This document shows, piece by piece, positions 23,953 to 32,002 of a stretch of 64,000 bases of DNA; position 1 is the first letter of the stretch, and the number at the start of each line of letters is the position of its first letter. Source of the DNA: Anaerolineae bacterium (lineage in GTDB: Bacteria; Chloroflexota; Anaerolineae; Aggregatilineales; UBA2796); NCBI GenBank assembly GCA_019637555.1, contig JAHBVK010000004.1:1-64000 (forward strand), written 5' to 3'. Made by a program: the position numbers and the translations under genes. The notes below the pieces were generated by a model. The model searched no databases and was not told the origin of the DNA. It saw nothing but the letters and a program-made list of their open reading frames with translations.

Positions 23953-24747
23953 GTGAAAACCCTGATCATTTATCACGAGGGGGCAGAGATCAACGAGCAG
24001 ATCATTGCTCCTTGGCTCGCCTCCTTCTCCGATCTCGTAGGCATCGTGGTGCTGAGTGAGAAACGTGAGCGCGTGATCAAGCGCATCCGGCGGGAGTTCA
24101 AGCGCGTTGGCTTGCTGCACTTCGCTGACGTGATGGCATTCCGGCTGTACTATCGGCTAGTTCTCGCTAAACGCGATGAGGAGTGGCAGCACCACACGAT
24201 TGAGCGGCTGCAAACGCGCTTTCCCCGACTATCGGGCAGCATCCCAGTCCTACACACCGATTCTCCGAACAGCGCTGAAGCCAAAGCTTTCATCCAGCAG
24301 CAGCAGCCGGAGATTATGATCGCGCGCTGCAAGACACTGTTAAAAGCGGAGATATTCACGATCCCGACGACGGGTACGTTCGTAATGCATCCGGGCATCT
24401 GCCCCGAATATCGCAACGCACACGGCTGCTTCTGGGCACTCGCCCGACGTGATCTCGACAAAGTCGGCATGACACTGCTGAAGATCGATAAGGGCGTCGA
24501 TACCGGTCCCATTTTCGGACACTATAGCTACGCTTACGATGAGGTTAACGAGAGCCATATCGTGATTCAACAGCGCGTGGTGCTAGAAAATCTGGATGCG
24601 CTGGCGCAAAAGCTGCAGGAGATTCACGGTGGCACAGCTATTCCTGTCGATGTCAGCGGACGCCCATCAGCGACGTGGGGACAGCCGTGGTTGAGCAGTT
24701 ATCTGCGCTGGAAATGGCAAGCACGGAAAAGCGCGAAACCAGCATGA
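23953..24747 (+). CDS. Formyltransferase family protein
   Basis: A 264-residue protein of the formyl-transferase fold used by methionyl-tRNA, GAR and sugar N-formyltransferases. The active-site region reads FVMHPGICPEYRNAHGCFWAL near residue 137: the catalytic His sits in HPG, with Asn-Ala following, and the conserved Asp appears as KIDKGVDTGPI. The missing C-terminal tRNA-binding domain and the glycan neighbours point to a sugar N-formyltransferase rather than Fmt. GTG start at 23953. The stop overlaps the next ATG (ATGA). Confidence 0.8.
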   Translation: MKTLIIYHEGAEINEQIIAPWLASFSDLVGIVVLSEKRERVIKRIRREFKRVGLLHFADVMAFRLYYRLVLAKRDEEWQHHTIERLQTRFPRLSGSIPVLHTDSPNSAEAKAFIQQQQPEIMIARCKTLLKAEIFTIPTTGTFVMHPGICPEYRNAHGCFWALARRDLDKVGMTLLKIDKGVDTGPIFGHYSYAYDEVNESHIVIQQRVVLENLDALAQKLQEIHGGTAIPVDVSGRPSATWGQPWLSSYLRWKWQARKSAKPA

Positions 24748-25532
24748 AGGCGATCACGCTGCTGTATCACGATGTAGTCAAGGGCGATATGGAGTCCAGT
24801 GGCATTGCGGGCGCGGGTGCGGCGCTGTACAAGCTGGATGTGGATCAGTTCAAGGCGCATCTGGATGCCATCGCTGCCACGATTACACAACCTATCCGCT
24901 TAGTTAGCGATCTCATTGAAGCAAGCGATCTGCCTGTACTTCTGACTTTCGATGATGGTGGTATCAGCGCCTACACGCAGATCGCGCCGCTGTTGGAATC
25001 ACATGGCTGGCGCGGACATTTCTTCATCACCACCGCGCGGATCGGTGAGCCTACCTTCATGAATGCTGATCAGATTCGAGAATTGGCTAGTCGCGGGCAC
25101 GTCATCGGCAGCCATTCGCATACCCATCCCTCGTTAATATCAGGGTTGAGCAATGATGTGCTGCTTGATGAATGGCGCACCAGTGCACAAATCCTCAGCG
25201 AGATCATCGATCAGCCCGTGACTACGGCGTCCGTTCCCGGTGGCTTCTTCTCTACCGATGTAGCGCAGACGGCGGCAAAGGCGGGGATCCAGTGGTTATT
25301 CAACTCCGAACCAACGACACAGATTAGCGTTGTTGCTGGCTGCCGGATCATGGGACGCTACAACATCTGGCGTAAGACGCCAGCGGAAACTGCCGCCCGA
25401 CTCGCACGCGGCGATATGAGTTTGCGTTTGATGCAGTCGCTATCGTGGAACGCGAAGAAGGTGGCGAAGCGGTTGGGCGGTAGCTCTTATGTGAAAATGC
25501 GCCGCCTGCTGCTCAATCTTCTGCGCGGTTAA
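24744..25532 (+). CDS. Polysaccharide deacetylase family protein
   Basis: A 262-residue NodB-fold deacetylase. TLLYHDVV opens it; motif 1 is LLTFDDGG, motif 2 is GSHSHTHPSLISG (H-x3-H zinc ligands), and ASVPGGFF serves as the third motif. It would remove acetyl groups from N-acetylated sugars in a surface glycan. ATG 24744 overlaps the formyltransferase stop by 4 bases, so the two are coupled. No membrane anchor or signal peptide is visible. A broken glycosyltransferase follows directly. Confidence 0.9.
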   Translation: MKAITLLYHDVVKGDMESSGIAGAGAALYKLDVDQFKAHLDAIAATITQPIRLVSDLIEASDLPVLLTFDDGGISAYTQIAPLLESHGWRGHFFITTARIGEPTFMNADQIRELASRGHVIGSHSHTHPSLISGLSNDVLLDEWRTSAQILSEIIDQPVTTASVPGGFFSTDVAQTAAKAGIQWLFNSEPTTQISVVAGCRIMGRYNIWRKTPAETAARLARGDMSLRLMQSLSWNAKKVAKRLGGSSYVKMRRLLLNLLRG

Positions 25533-25534
25533 AG

Positions 25535-26457
25535 TGGTTTGATCAACACGCCGACGTATTTGTTGCCGCTGCTGATGATGTAGGGATTCAGCTTGATCTG
25601 CTGGCAGAAGTCGTGAAATCCTTGGTTGTCGGCAATGTCATCGGGACAACATACAAAAAGGTCTACAAACGAGAACCGATCATGTGGCGGTGTGGAATCA
25701 GATCAATGCCGACGAAGTGATGCAGATGGATCGCTACTCGCCATCAAGAGTGCACATCGTCGGACCGATGCAGTTCGATGCCTATTTCCATCAGGATGCT
25801 GTGTGGACGCGCGATCAGCTTTATGAGCGATTCCAGCTTGATCCGGCACGTCCGTACCTCATGTTCGCTACGATGGGTTTCCGCATGGACGAAACCTACT
25901 GGATGGATTTGCTGATGGAGGCGGTGGAAATTGGGCAGATCGAAGGCAAGCCGCAAGTGATCTGCCGCGTACATCCAACCTCACACTACGAACATTTTCA
26001 CCGCTATGTGAAGGATTATCCTGATGTGCGGATTTCCTTCATCGACGGTTACTATCCGGCGTTGGGCTGGACGATGACGCGCGAAGATGTGATCGAAGTT
26101 AGCAATCTACTAAGGTATGCACAGGTATTGATCACACCTGCGTCCACAATGACCATCGAAGCGGCGATCTTCAACCGTCCCACGGTGGTCACGGTGTTCA
26201 ATCATTATGAGCAGAAGAAGGCGAAAAAATTCTTCAGTTCGCTGGTACTTGGTCGACACTTCGCGCGGATGCGAGACCAGAATCTCGTGCCTATCGTGGA
26301 ACGTCCTGAAGATTTCGCCGCTACGGTTAACCGCGCGATCCGCGAACCGGATTGGTATCAGGATAAGCGGCAGGAACTGGTAAAACAATATGTTGGTTTC
26401 ACCGATGGCAGATCGATACAGAGATTAGCAGATTGTATGGCTTCGCTGGCTAAGTAA
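25535..26457 (+). pseudogene. Glycosyltransferase remnant (CDP-glycerol glycerophosphotransferase-like), 5'-truncated and frameshifted
   Basis: Two frames together give one protein. From 25535 one frame reads DQHADVFVAAADDVGIQL...LVVGNVIG; after about 25645 the adjacent frame continues DNIQKGLQTRTDHVAVWNQ and then runs open to 26457 with VGPMQFDAYF and ITPASTMTIEAAIFNRPTVV. The first part, the W-D-N-x-x-KG motif at the junction, and the VW-x-E/N turn are what I expect in the middle of this glycosyltransferase group. The frames join where a WDN motif should be, so a loss of one base (or four, e.g. CTGG between two GG) is likely. The first 100-plus residues are missing. A GTG at 25684 could still give a C-terminal 257-residue piece. 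Confidence 0.65.
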
Positions 26458-26481
26458 ACTGGCGAGTAGATCGAGGCATTA

Positions 26482-27333
26482 ATGGCAACAACACAGCCGC
26501 TGGAAAAACCTAAGATTCACATTGTGATCGAACCTGCGCGCGGCTTACGCGGGTTGGGGCTGCGCGATCTGTGGCAGTACCGCGAACTGCTGTTCTTCCT
26601 CACGCTGCGTGATATTCAGATTCGCTACAAGCAGACGATTCTGGGCATCCTGTGGGCGGTGTTGCAGCCGTTTCTGACGATGGTGGTATTCAGCATTTTC
26701 TTCGGTAATCTGGCAAAAATACCTTCCGACGGCGTGCCCTATCCGATCTTCAGCTACGCGGGCTTAGTGCCGTGGACATTTTTCGCTAATGCCTTGTCGA
26801 TGGCGTCTAATAGTCTAGTTGCCAACTCGACACTGGTGCGTAAAGTCTATTTCCCGCGATTGCTGATTCCGGTGAGTTCTGTCGGCGCTGGTCTGGTCGA
26901 TTTCGTGCTGGCATTTTCGATCCTGCTGCTGCTGATGCTAGCGTACGGCACACCGATCAGCGCACGCTTGATCGCGCTGCCCTTCTTCGTCCTACTTGCC
27001 ATGGTCACTGGCTTGGGCGTTGGCTTGTGGTTGTCCACTTTGAATGTACAATTCCGCGATGTACGCTATGCCATCCCCTTCCTGACGCAGTTCTGGCTGT
27101 TCATCACGCCGATAGCCTATCCAAGCAGTTTGATCGAGAACCCGACGTTACGCACACTCTATGCTCTTAATCCCATGGCGGGGGTAATCGAGGGCTTCCG
27201 CTGGGCGCTGCTCGATACGCCGATCACGCTTGGTCCAATGCTGATCGTCTCATCGTTGGTGGCAGTTGCCTTACTGGTTACTGGCTTGCTGTATTTCCGT
27301 CACATAGAACGAACGTTTGCCGACATCATTTAA
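26482..27333 (+). CDS. ABC-2 type permease, Wzm-like
   Basis: A 283-residue polysaccharide-export permease. DLWQYRELLFFLTLRDIQIRYKQTILGILWAVLQPF (in two pieces) is the N-terminal amphipathic region typical of Wzm/TagG, followed by six hydrophobic segments to residue 280 (LIVSSLVAVALLVTGLLYF). It should export a lipid-linked glycan with a Wzt/TagH-type ATPase, but no such ATPase is in this window. It sits in the glycan cluster between the broken glycosyltransferase and the DegT aminotransferase. Confidence 0.9.
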   Translation: MATTQPLEKPKIHIVIEPARGLRGLGLRDLWQYRELLFFLTLRDIQIRYKQTILGILWAVLQPFLTMVVFSIFFGNLAKIPSDGVPYPIFSYAGLVPWTFFANALSMASNSLVANSTLVRKVYFPRLLIPVSSVGAGLVDFVLAFSILLLLMLAYGTPISARLIALPFFVLLAMVTGLGVGLWLSTLNVQFRDVRYAIPFLTQFWLFITPIAYPSSLIENPTLRTLYALNPMAGVIEGFRWALLDTPITLGPMLIVSSLVAVALLVTGLLYFRHIERTFADII

Positions 27334-27352
27334 CAAGATCAGGAGCAATCGC

Positions 27353-28558
27353 ATGGAGCTTCGCTCTGCGTCTGTCAGCAATCACTCCGATGATTTCCGC
27401 CGCCGCGAGACGTTTCTACCGTTCTCGCCACCATACATCACGGAAGAAGAAATCGCGGCGGTAGTCGATACGCTGCGCACAGATTGGATTACGACAGGTC
27501 CCAAAACCAAGCGATTCGAGGAGGAATTCGCGGCGTACATTGGCGCTGAAGCGGCATTGGCGTTGAACTCCTGCACTGGTGGCTTGCATGTGGCGCTGGC
27601 GGCGTTAGGAATCAGGGAAGGCGACGAAGTGATCACCACACCGATCACCTTCGCCAGCACCGCCAACGTGATCGAGCATCTGCATGCGACTTCCGTTTTC
27701 GCTGATGTTGAGCCAGACACGCTGACCATCGATCCGGCAAAGGTGGCGGAGAAAATCACCCCGCGCACCAAAGCAATCATGCCTGTCCACTATGCTGGAC
27801 ATCCTGCTGATATGCGCCCGCTGATGGAATTGGCGCGGCAGCACAATCTCTACGTGGTCGAGGACGCGGCACACTCGCTGCCAGCGTTCTATGAAGAGCA
27901 GCGCATCGGCACGATTGGTGATCTAACCGCCTTCAGCTTCTATGCCACCAAGAACATCACGACGGCGGAAGGCGGGATGCTGACGGGTAATGGCGAACGT
28001 ATTCAAGACTCACGGTTGTGGAGTCTGCATGGCATGAGTCGGGATGCATGGCAGCGTTACAGCAAAGAAGGCAATTGGTTCTACGAGATCGTAGTACCCG
28101 GATTTAAGTACAACATGACTGATATTCAGGCGGCGCTTGGCTTGGTACAGTTGACGCGCCTGCAGGCATTTCAACAGCGGCGGCGACAGATCGTGGATCG
28201 CTATAACGCGGCGTTCTCGCAGATTGCGGCGTTGCAAACCCCCACGGAACGTCCCAATGTGGAAAGCGCGTGGCATCTCTACGTGCTGCGCCTGAAACTG
28301 GAGCAACTGAGTATTAACCGCGCTCGCTTCATCGAGCATCTGAAAGATCACAACATCGGCACGAGTGTCCACTTTATTCCCGTTCACATGCATCCGTACT
28401 ATCGGGAACGCTATCACCTGAAGCCGGAAGATTTCCCCGTGGCTTATGCCGAATATCAGCGTTACCTGTCGCTGCCACTGCATCCGCGTCTGAGCGATCA
28501 GGACGTGGACGATGTGATCAGCGCAGTGAGCGAGATCGCGCGGCGCTACCGACGCTGA
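27353..28558 (+). CDS. DegT/DnrJ/EryC1/StrS sugar aminotransferase
   Basis: A 401-residue PLP aminotransferase that acts on nucleotide-linked keto-sugars. FSPPYITEEEIAAVVDTLRTDWITTGP is the standard opening (in pieces), ALNSCTGGLHVAL the phosphate-contact loop, VVEDAAHS holds the PLP-pyridine Asp, and FSFYATKNITTAEGGM the Schiff-base lysine near residue 190. It would make an amino sugar for the glycan, which the formyltransferase upstream could formylate. ATG 27353 has AGGAG 7 bases upstream; a TTG at 27317 inside the permease gene is less likely. It overlaps the next gene in TGATG. Confidence 0.93.
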   Translation: MELRSASVSNHSDDFRRRETFLPFSPPYITEEEIAAVVDTLRTDWITTGPKTKRFEEEFAAYIGAEAALALNSCTGGLHVALAALGIREGDEVITTPITFASTANVIEHLHATSVFADVEPDTLTIDPAKVAEKITPRTKAIMPVHYAGHPADMRPLMELARQHNLYVVEDAAHSLPAFYEEQRIGTIGDLTAFSFYATKNITTAEGGMLTGNGERIQDSRLWSLHGMSRDAWQRYSKEGNWFYEIVVPGFKYNMTDIQAALGLVQLTRLQAFQQRRRQIVDRYNAAFSQIAALQTPTERPNVESAWHLYVLRLKLEQLSINRARFIEHLKDHNIGTSVHFIPVHMHPYYRERYHLKPEDFPVAYAEYQRYLSLPLHPRLSDQDVDDVISAVSEIARRYRR

Positions 28559-29265
28559 TGAGCGATCTAGACCGTTTGCGCCACGAATACGCGGATCGCA
28601 ACAAGCGGCTGGCGGCGGATCGTTATTCGCTGTTCAACGGCGGTCATCTGCTGAATATGCAGCAGCGCCAGCGCGACAGCCTCGATCTATTGAATCGGCA
28701 TGGGATTTCCTCACTGCAAGGCAAGCGCGTGCTGGAGGTTGGCTGCGGGCGAGGCGAAGCACTGCTTCAGTACGTCAGTTTCGGCGCTGCGCCTGAGAAT
28801 ACGTTCGGGATCGATCTGCTGCCGGATCGGTTGCGCGAATTGCGGCACATCCTACCGACGGCAAACGTCGCCTGTGCTGATGGTCAACAATTGCCTTATG
28901 CTGCTGATCAGTTTGATGTAGTTCTGCAACACACAGCGTTCTCTTCTATCCTTGATGCCCAGATCAAGGCAAACATCGCACGGGAAATGCTGCGTGTTCT
29001 GCGTAAGCCGGATGGTGTGATCGTTTGGTACGACTTCTGGCTCAACCCCACCAATCGGCAGACCAAAGGTATCCGTCCCGCCGAGATTCGACAGTTGTTC
29101 CCTGATTGTGAGATCACTTTCCGTAAAGTGACGCTGGCGCTGCCCTTGGCGCGAAAACTGGCGAACATCTCATGGATTCTATGCGTGATCCTCGAAAAGA
29201 TGTGGCTATTGAACACGCACTATCTGGCGATCATCCGCCACGTTGGAACCAACCTCACCCCCTAG
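28558..29265 (+). CDS. Class I SAM-dependent methyltransferase
   Basis: A 235-residue methyltransferase with motif I VLEVGCGRGEALLQYV near residue 57 and the acidic residue after strand 2 in TFGIDLLPDR. VACADGQQLPYAADQFDVVLQ continues the methyltransferase-11 pattern. In this cluster it probably methylates a sugar of the exported glycan. The last coding bases and the stop codon lie in an intergenic palindromic repeat (CCTCACCCCCTAG), so the C-terminus NLTP is repeat-derived. Confidence 0.88.
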   Translation: MSDLDRLRHEYADRNKRLAADRYSLFNGGHLLNMQQRQRDSLDLLNRHGISSLQGKRVLEVGCGRGEALLQYVSFGAAPENTFGIDLLPDRLRELRHILPTANVACADGQQLPYAADQFDVVLQHTAFSSILDAQIKANIAREMLRVLRKPDGVIVWYDFWLNPTNRQTKGIRPAEIRQLFPDCEITFRKVTLALPLARKLANISWILCVILEKMWLLNTHYLAIIRHVGTNLTP

Positions 29266-29322
29266 CCCCTCAGCCATTGCCGTGCAAGAGAGAAATTGAA
29301 CTTCCTTTCTCTACGGCAGTGG
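29253..29322. repeat. CCTCACCCCCT palindromic element, copy 1
   Basis: CCTCACCCCCTAGCCCCT is followed by a compound hairpin: outer arms 29274-29283 / 29313-29322 (10 bp, one G-U) and inner arms 29289-29295 / 29306-29312 (7 bp) around TTGAACTTCC. A second element with the same entry is at 31865-31915. Such C-rich intergenic palindromes are common in several phyla. Confidence 0.65.
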
Positions 29323-29449
29323 AGAAGGCATCGGAAGATGAGGCTAATTCGCCACCTACTGATCTCTCCTCTTTGTGCTCGTTTGTCGTTACAATTGCCG
29401 GATCAACCAATAGGTTCACCTTATTATTACTACGAGGCACCACAACCCC

Positions 29450-30634
29450 ATGACTTCCACAGAAATGCTCGACACCGCCCGCAGTCTTTATGACTACACT
29501 GTTCAACTTCGTCGTGATATCCACATGCATCCCGAACTCAGCTTCCAGGAATTTCGCACCGCCAAGCGCGTTAGCGAGGAACTAAATAAGCTCGGCATCG
29601 AAGCAGAAACTGGAGTCGGTATCACTGGCGTGGTGGCGCGGATCGGTGAGGGCTTTCCGGCGATTGGCATCCGTGCCGATATGGACGCACTGCCGATCAA
29701 CGAATTGAACGATGTGCCGTATAAGTCGCAGACTCCCGGCGTAATGCACGCTTGCGGTCACGATGCCCACACCGCGATCCTGCTGACGGTTGCTAAGATG
29801 CTCAACGAGATGCCAGATCGTCCCAAAGGTGAGATTCGCTTGCTGTTCCAACCCTCAGAAGAAGCGTTCGGCACAGATGGCAAAAGCGGTGCGACACGCA
29901 TGATCGAGGATAGTGCGCTGGAAAAGCTGGATAATGTGATCGCGCTGCACGTCAACAGCGAGAAACCAGCAGGTCAGATCGGCATCCTTGACGGCAATAT
30001 GTGTGCCGCTGTCGATTCATTCAAGGCTAAAATCATTGGTGAGGGCTGCCACGGTGCGTATCCGCACACGGGCATCGATCCGATCTATATTGCCGCGCAG
30101 GTGATCAACGCCATTCACGGCATCCGCGCACGGCGGATCAACCCTGTGCAGCCGACAATGATCTCCGTTGGTGCGATTCACGGTGGTTCTGCCGAAAACG
30201 TGATTCCGGCTGAAGTTGAGTTAGTCGGTACGATCCGCAGCTACGATGATGGCATTCGTCATCAATTGTGGGCGGAATTGGAACGTGCATTTGGCGTTGC
30301 CCGTGCGCTCGGTGGAGACTATGAGTTGGAGATCATCAAGGGCTATCCTTCGCTTTATAATGCGCCGGAAGTCGCTGGATTGATCCGCAATGTGACGCGC
30401 GAAATGTTGACCGATACGGGCTTCTACCCCGAAGAAGCAGGCATGGGCGCGGAAGATTTCAGCTATATGGCACAGAAAGCACCGGGGGCAATGTTCATGC
30501 TGGGCGCGAAGTATGATGAGAAGAATCGTCCGCACCACAGCGCGATCTTCGATATTGACGAGGCGGTGATGCCCATCGGCGCGGCAATCCTCGCGGAGAC
30601 GGCGGTGCGACTGCTCAAGGGCGAGAAGGCATAA
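29450..30634 (+). CDS. M20-family amidohydrolase
   Basis: A 394-residue zinc-dependent amidohydrolase of the HipO/AmaA group that cleaves N-acyl amino acids. IRADMDALPI near residue 73, HACGHDAHTAILL near 99, LFQPSEEAFGT near 130 and the C-terminal GAEDFSYMAQKAPGAMFMLG supply the metal ligands and acid/base Glu. The 3' end is notable: its last 61 bases before the final two codons recur at 31786-31846 with a single synonymous change. ATG 29450 has only a weak GAGG 12 bases upstream. It marks the left border of a variable region that reaches trxB. Confidence 0.93.
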   Translation: MTSTEMLDTARSLYDYTVQLRRDIHMHPELSFQEFRTAKRVSEELNKLGIEAETGVGITGVVARIGEGFPAIGIRADMDALPINELNDVPYKSQTPGVMHACGHDAHTAILLTVAKMLNEMPDRPKGEIRLLFQPSEEAFGTDGKSGATRMIEDSALEKLDNVIALHVNSEKPAGQIGILDGNMCAAVDSFKAKIIGEGCHGAYPHTGIDPIYIAAQVINAIHGIRARRINPVQPTMISVGAIHGGSAENVIPAEVELVGTIRSYDDGIRHQLWAELERAFGVARALGGDYELEIIKGYPSLYNAPEVAGLIRNVTREMLTDTGFYPEEAGMGAEDFSYMAQKAPGAMFMLGAKYDEKNRPHHSAIFDIDEAVMPIGAAILAETAVRLLKGEKA

Positions 30635-30662
30635 AATTTGCAATATGAGTGCTGCGTCTTAA

Positions 30663-31544
30663 CTATAAGTTTTGAATACGCGGACGCAGCACCTTATCTA
30701 ACTTGATCATGGAATCAATCATTCTATCCTGCAAAGCATCCCATGATTTAGGTGTCGCTAATCCATCACTTCCGTCGAGCGCAAAAACAATTCGAGATGC
30801 TCGATTGTCGTCTAAGCGACGCCAATCAAGTGGATGCCCAAACTCAGCTTCAATTTGGTCACGTTCGTTATACAATTTGTCAAAATACTGCTTGTTCAAA
30901 GTATAATTCTTCGCATCAATATAGAGATCAAGCACTGCTCGCCGAACATAGATGTAGTAATGAAACTTTAGCCCAGACTTACCGGCTCCTGTTCCCATGT
31001 AGTAATCCGAGCTAGGTGAAATATCTGCGAATAGGCGTGTTCGCCCTTTACTTCGTTCGATTAAATGCCTCCAGAATTCAGGTCGTTTTTCGTATCGCTC
31101 AGGCATATCTCGTTCGCGTGTAATCTCAATTTCACTTGCCGAACCTTCAGCTCCTAACCAGCGTTGAAGTGCACTGGTTAATTGATGAATACCTGCATCG
31201 AAATTGTTGTCTCTTAGGTCAAGCCTTTGCCTATCAATCAGCAGAAGTGGAACTGACTCTCTTTCTCCACCTCGCACTAGTATTGGAAAGATTCGCAATT
31301 CCCAATCTTCCGCATAACCAATCTCTCGAAGTACCCATTTAGACGTTTTGGCTTCTGGAGATAGCAAAACAACGACGCAGCGGGCTTCTTCGATGGCATT
31401 GCTGATAGCAGATTGCCAAGCGGGTGTTCCGGGTTCTAATTCCTGATCAGTCCATACATCTAAACCTGCTTTACCCAGAACGTCACGCATCTTTTGCATA
31501 ATGTCCATGTCTTTACGGCTGTAGCTAAGAAAGACATCACTCAT
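30663..31544 (-). CDS. TIR-DUF4268 protein, putative defence effector
   Basis: A 293-residue two-domain protein. Residues 1-130 are a bacterial TIR domain: DVFLSYSRKDMDIM, LDVWTDQELEPGTPAWQSAI, CVVVLLSPEAKTSKWVLREI with the S-x-W-V-x-E segment whose Glu is the expected NADase residue, and GERESVPLLLIDRQRLDL. Residues about 150-265 match DUF4268: EFWRHLIERSKG, ADISPSSDYYMGTGAGKSG, VLDLYIDAKNYTLNKQYFDKL and PLDWRRLDDNRASRIVF. Bacterial TIR domains often cleave NAD+ in abortive infection; DUF4268 occurs in nuclease- or restriction-linked proteins. The gene is visibly more AT-rich than its neighbours and sits between copies of the amidohydrolase 3' end. No partner gene is present. Confidence 0.85.
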   Translation of the reverse strand: MSDVFLSYSRKDMDIMQKMRDVLGKAGLDVWTDQELEPGTPAWQSAISNAIEEARCVVVLLSPEAKTSKWVLREIGYAEDWELRIFPILVRGGERESVPLLLIDRQRLDLRDNNFDAGIHQLTSALQRWLGAEGSASEIEITRERDMPERYEKRPEFWRHLIERSKGRTRLFADISPSSDYYMGTGAGKSGLKFHYYIYVRRAVLDLYIDAKNYTLNKQYFDKLYNERDQIEAEFGHPLDWRRLDDNRASRIVFALDGSDGLATPKSWDALQDRMIDSMIKLDKVLRPRIQNL

Positions 31545-31588
31545 CGGATTTACCTATTCGGTGAATTTCACTGTTCTATTGAGAATAA

Positions 31589-31594
31589 ATTATA
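31589..31594 (-). promoter_or_regulatory. -10 box of the TIR-DUF4268 gene
   Basis: TATAAT on the minus strand, about 44 bases before the ATG at 31544. The -35 region is weak (CATTCC at the right distance). It suggests that the gene has its own promoter. Confidence 0.45.
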
Positions 31595-31635
31595 GCGAGT
31601 GTATGACTAAAGGAATGTAATCGAAAGTTACATAA

Positions 31636-31670
31636 AAAGCCCGTCGATCTACTGTAGATCGACGGGCTTT
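31636..31670 (-). terminator. Strong intrinsic terminator next to the trxB-tail copy
   Basis: A perfect 16-bp stem around the loop CTG. The longer T-run is on the minus strand (GGGCTTTTTAT), so it best serves transcripts coming from the right. It stands 37 bases beyond the trxB stop codon of the tail copy, as a natural trxB terminator would. Confidence 0.85.
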
Positions 31671-31707
31671 CAATGGAAAATGTTTGGCAGCGAGGACTAC
31701 CTTCAAC

Positions 31708-31763
31708 TTACTTCGCCTGTGCTTCAGCCTCAGCCGCGACTTCTGCCTTGACGTGCTCGGCGA
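31708..31763 (-). pseudogene. Copy of the last 56 bases of trxB
   Basis: This matches 37289-37344 at 55 of 56 positions, beginning at the stop codon and running into the gene. It encodes the same final residues ([17 protein letters not shown]). The single difference is a synonymous GCA/GCG change. Beyond it an in-frame TAG follows within three codons on the 5' side, so only the tail remains. Confidence 0.88.
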
Positions 31764-31785
31764 GCTATATCACCGACAGATCAAA

Positions 31786-31846
31786 GATGCCCATCGGCGC
31801 GGCGATCCTCGCGGAGACGGCGGTGCGACTGCTCAAGGGCGAGAAG
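31786..31846 (+). pseudogene. Copy of the last 61 bases of the M20 amidohydrolase gene
   Basis: This matches 30568-30628 at 60 of 61 positions and encodes MPIGAAILAETAVRLLKGEK, then stops at once (TAA), whereas the intact gene has one more Ala codon. The only difference is synonymous (GCA to GCG). It is joined to the trxB-tail copy through 22 unrelated bases. Confidence 0.88.
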
Positions 31847-31864
31847 TAAGCCTCACTGATTTAG

Positions 31865-31915
31865 CCTCACCCCCTCTGCCCCCTCTCCAATGCGAGTACC
31901 CATTAGGAGAGGGGG
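31865..31915. repeat. CCTCACCCCCT palindromic element, copy 2
   Basis: The CCTCACCCCCT entry is followed by a stem of 14 bp with one bulged A: CCCCCTCTCCAATG (31879-31892) pairs with CATTAGGAGAGGGGG (31901-31915). The first copy is at 29253-29322, also just after a plus-strand gene end. Confidence 0.65.
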
Positions 31916-32002
31916 AACCGCGTGCCATTGGAAGTCACAAAGTAACTAGAAATCGAATATTCAACGTAACCACAATTCACCTGTTCTCATCGGATCACTA
32001 GA

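Larger units (their letters stand above)
31545..32002. other. Mosaic gap with terminator, two gene-tail copies and a palindromic repeat
   Basis: This 458-base stretch has no gene of its own. In order it holds the TIR promoter, a bidirectional-looking terminator (31636-31670), a trxB-tail copy (31708-31763), 22 bases of unknown origin (31764-31785), an amidohydrolase-tail copy (31786-31846), and a C-rich palindromic element (31865-31915). An open frame across 31684-32001 is assembled from these scraps and is not a gene. Confidence 0.8.

Noticed and set aside
25534-25700. Minus-strand gene fragment reading DRFSFVDLFVCC...GVLIKPL
   Set aside because: It has no start codon and an early upstream stop. 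The plus-strand reading joins smoothly to the glycosyltransferase text, so this is the shadow of that remnant.
30629-31785. Classic integrase-made attL/attR around the TIR gene
   Set aside because: The A1 and A2 copies are direct repeats at a gene 3' end as an integration site would give, but there is no integrase, and the extra trxB-tail copy beside A2 is not explained by simple integration.
31684-32001. Small gene in the mosaic gap
   Set aside because: The frame runs through the trxB-tail copy in antisense, filler, the amidohydrolase-tail copy out of frame and a palindromic repeat; it is assembled from fragments.
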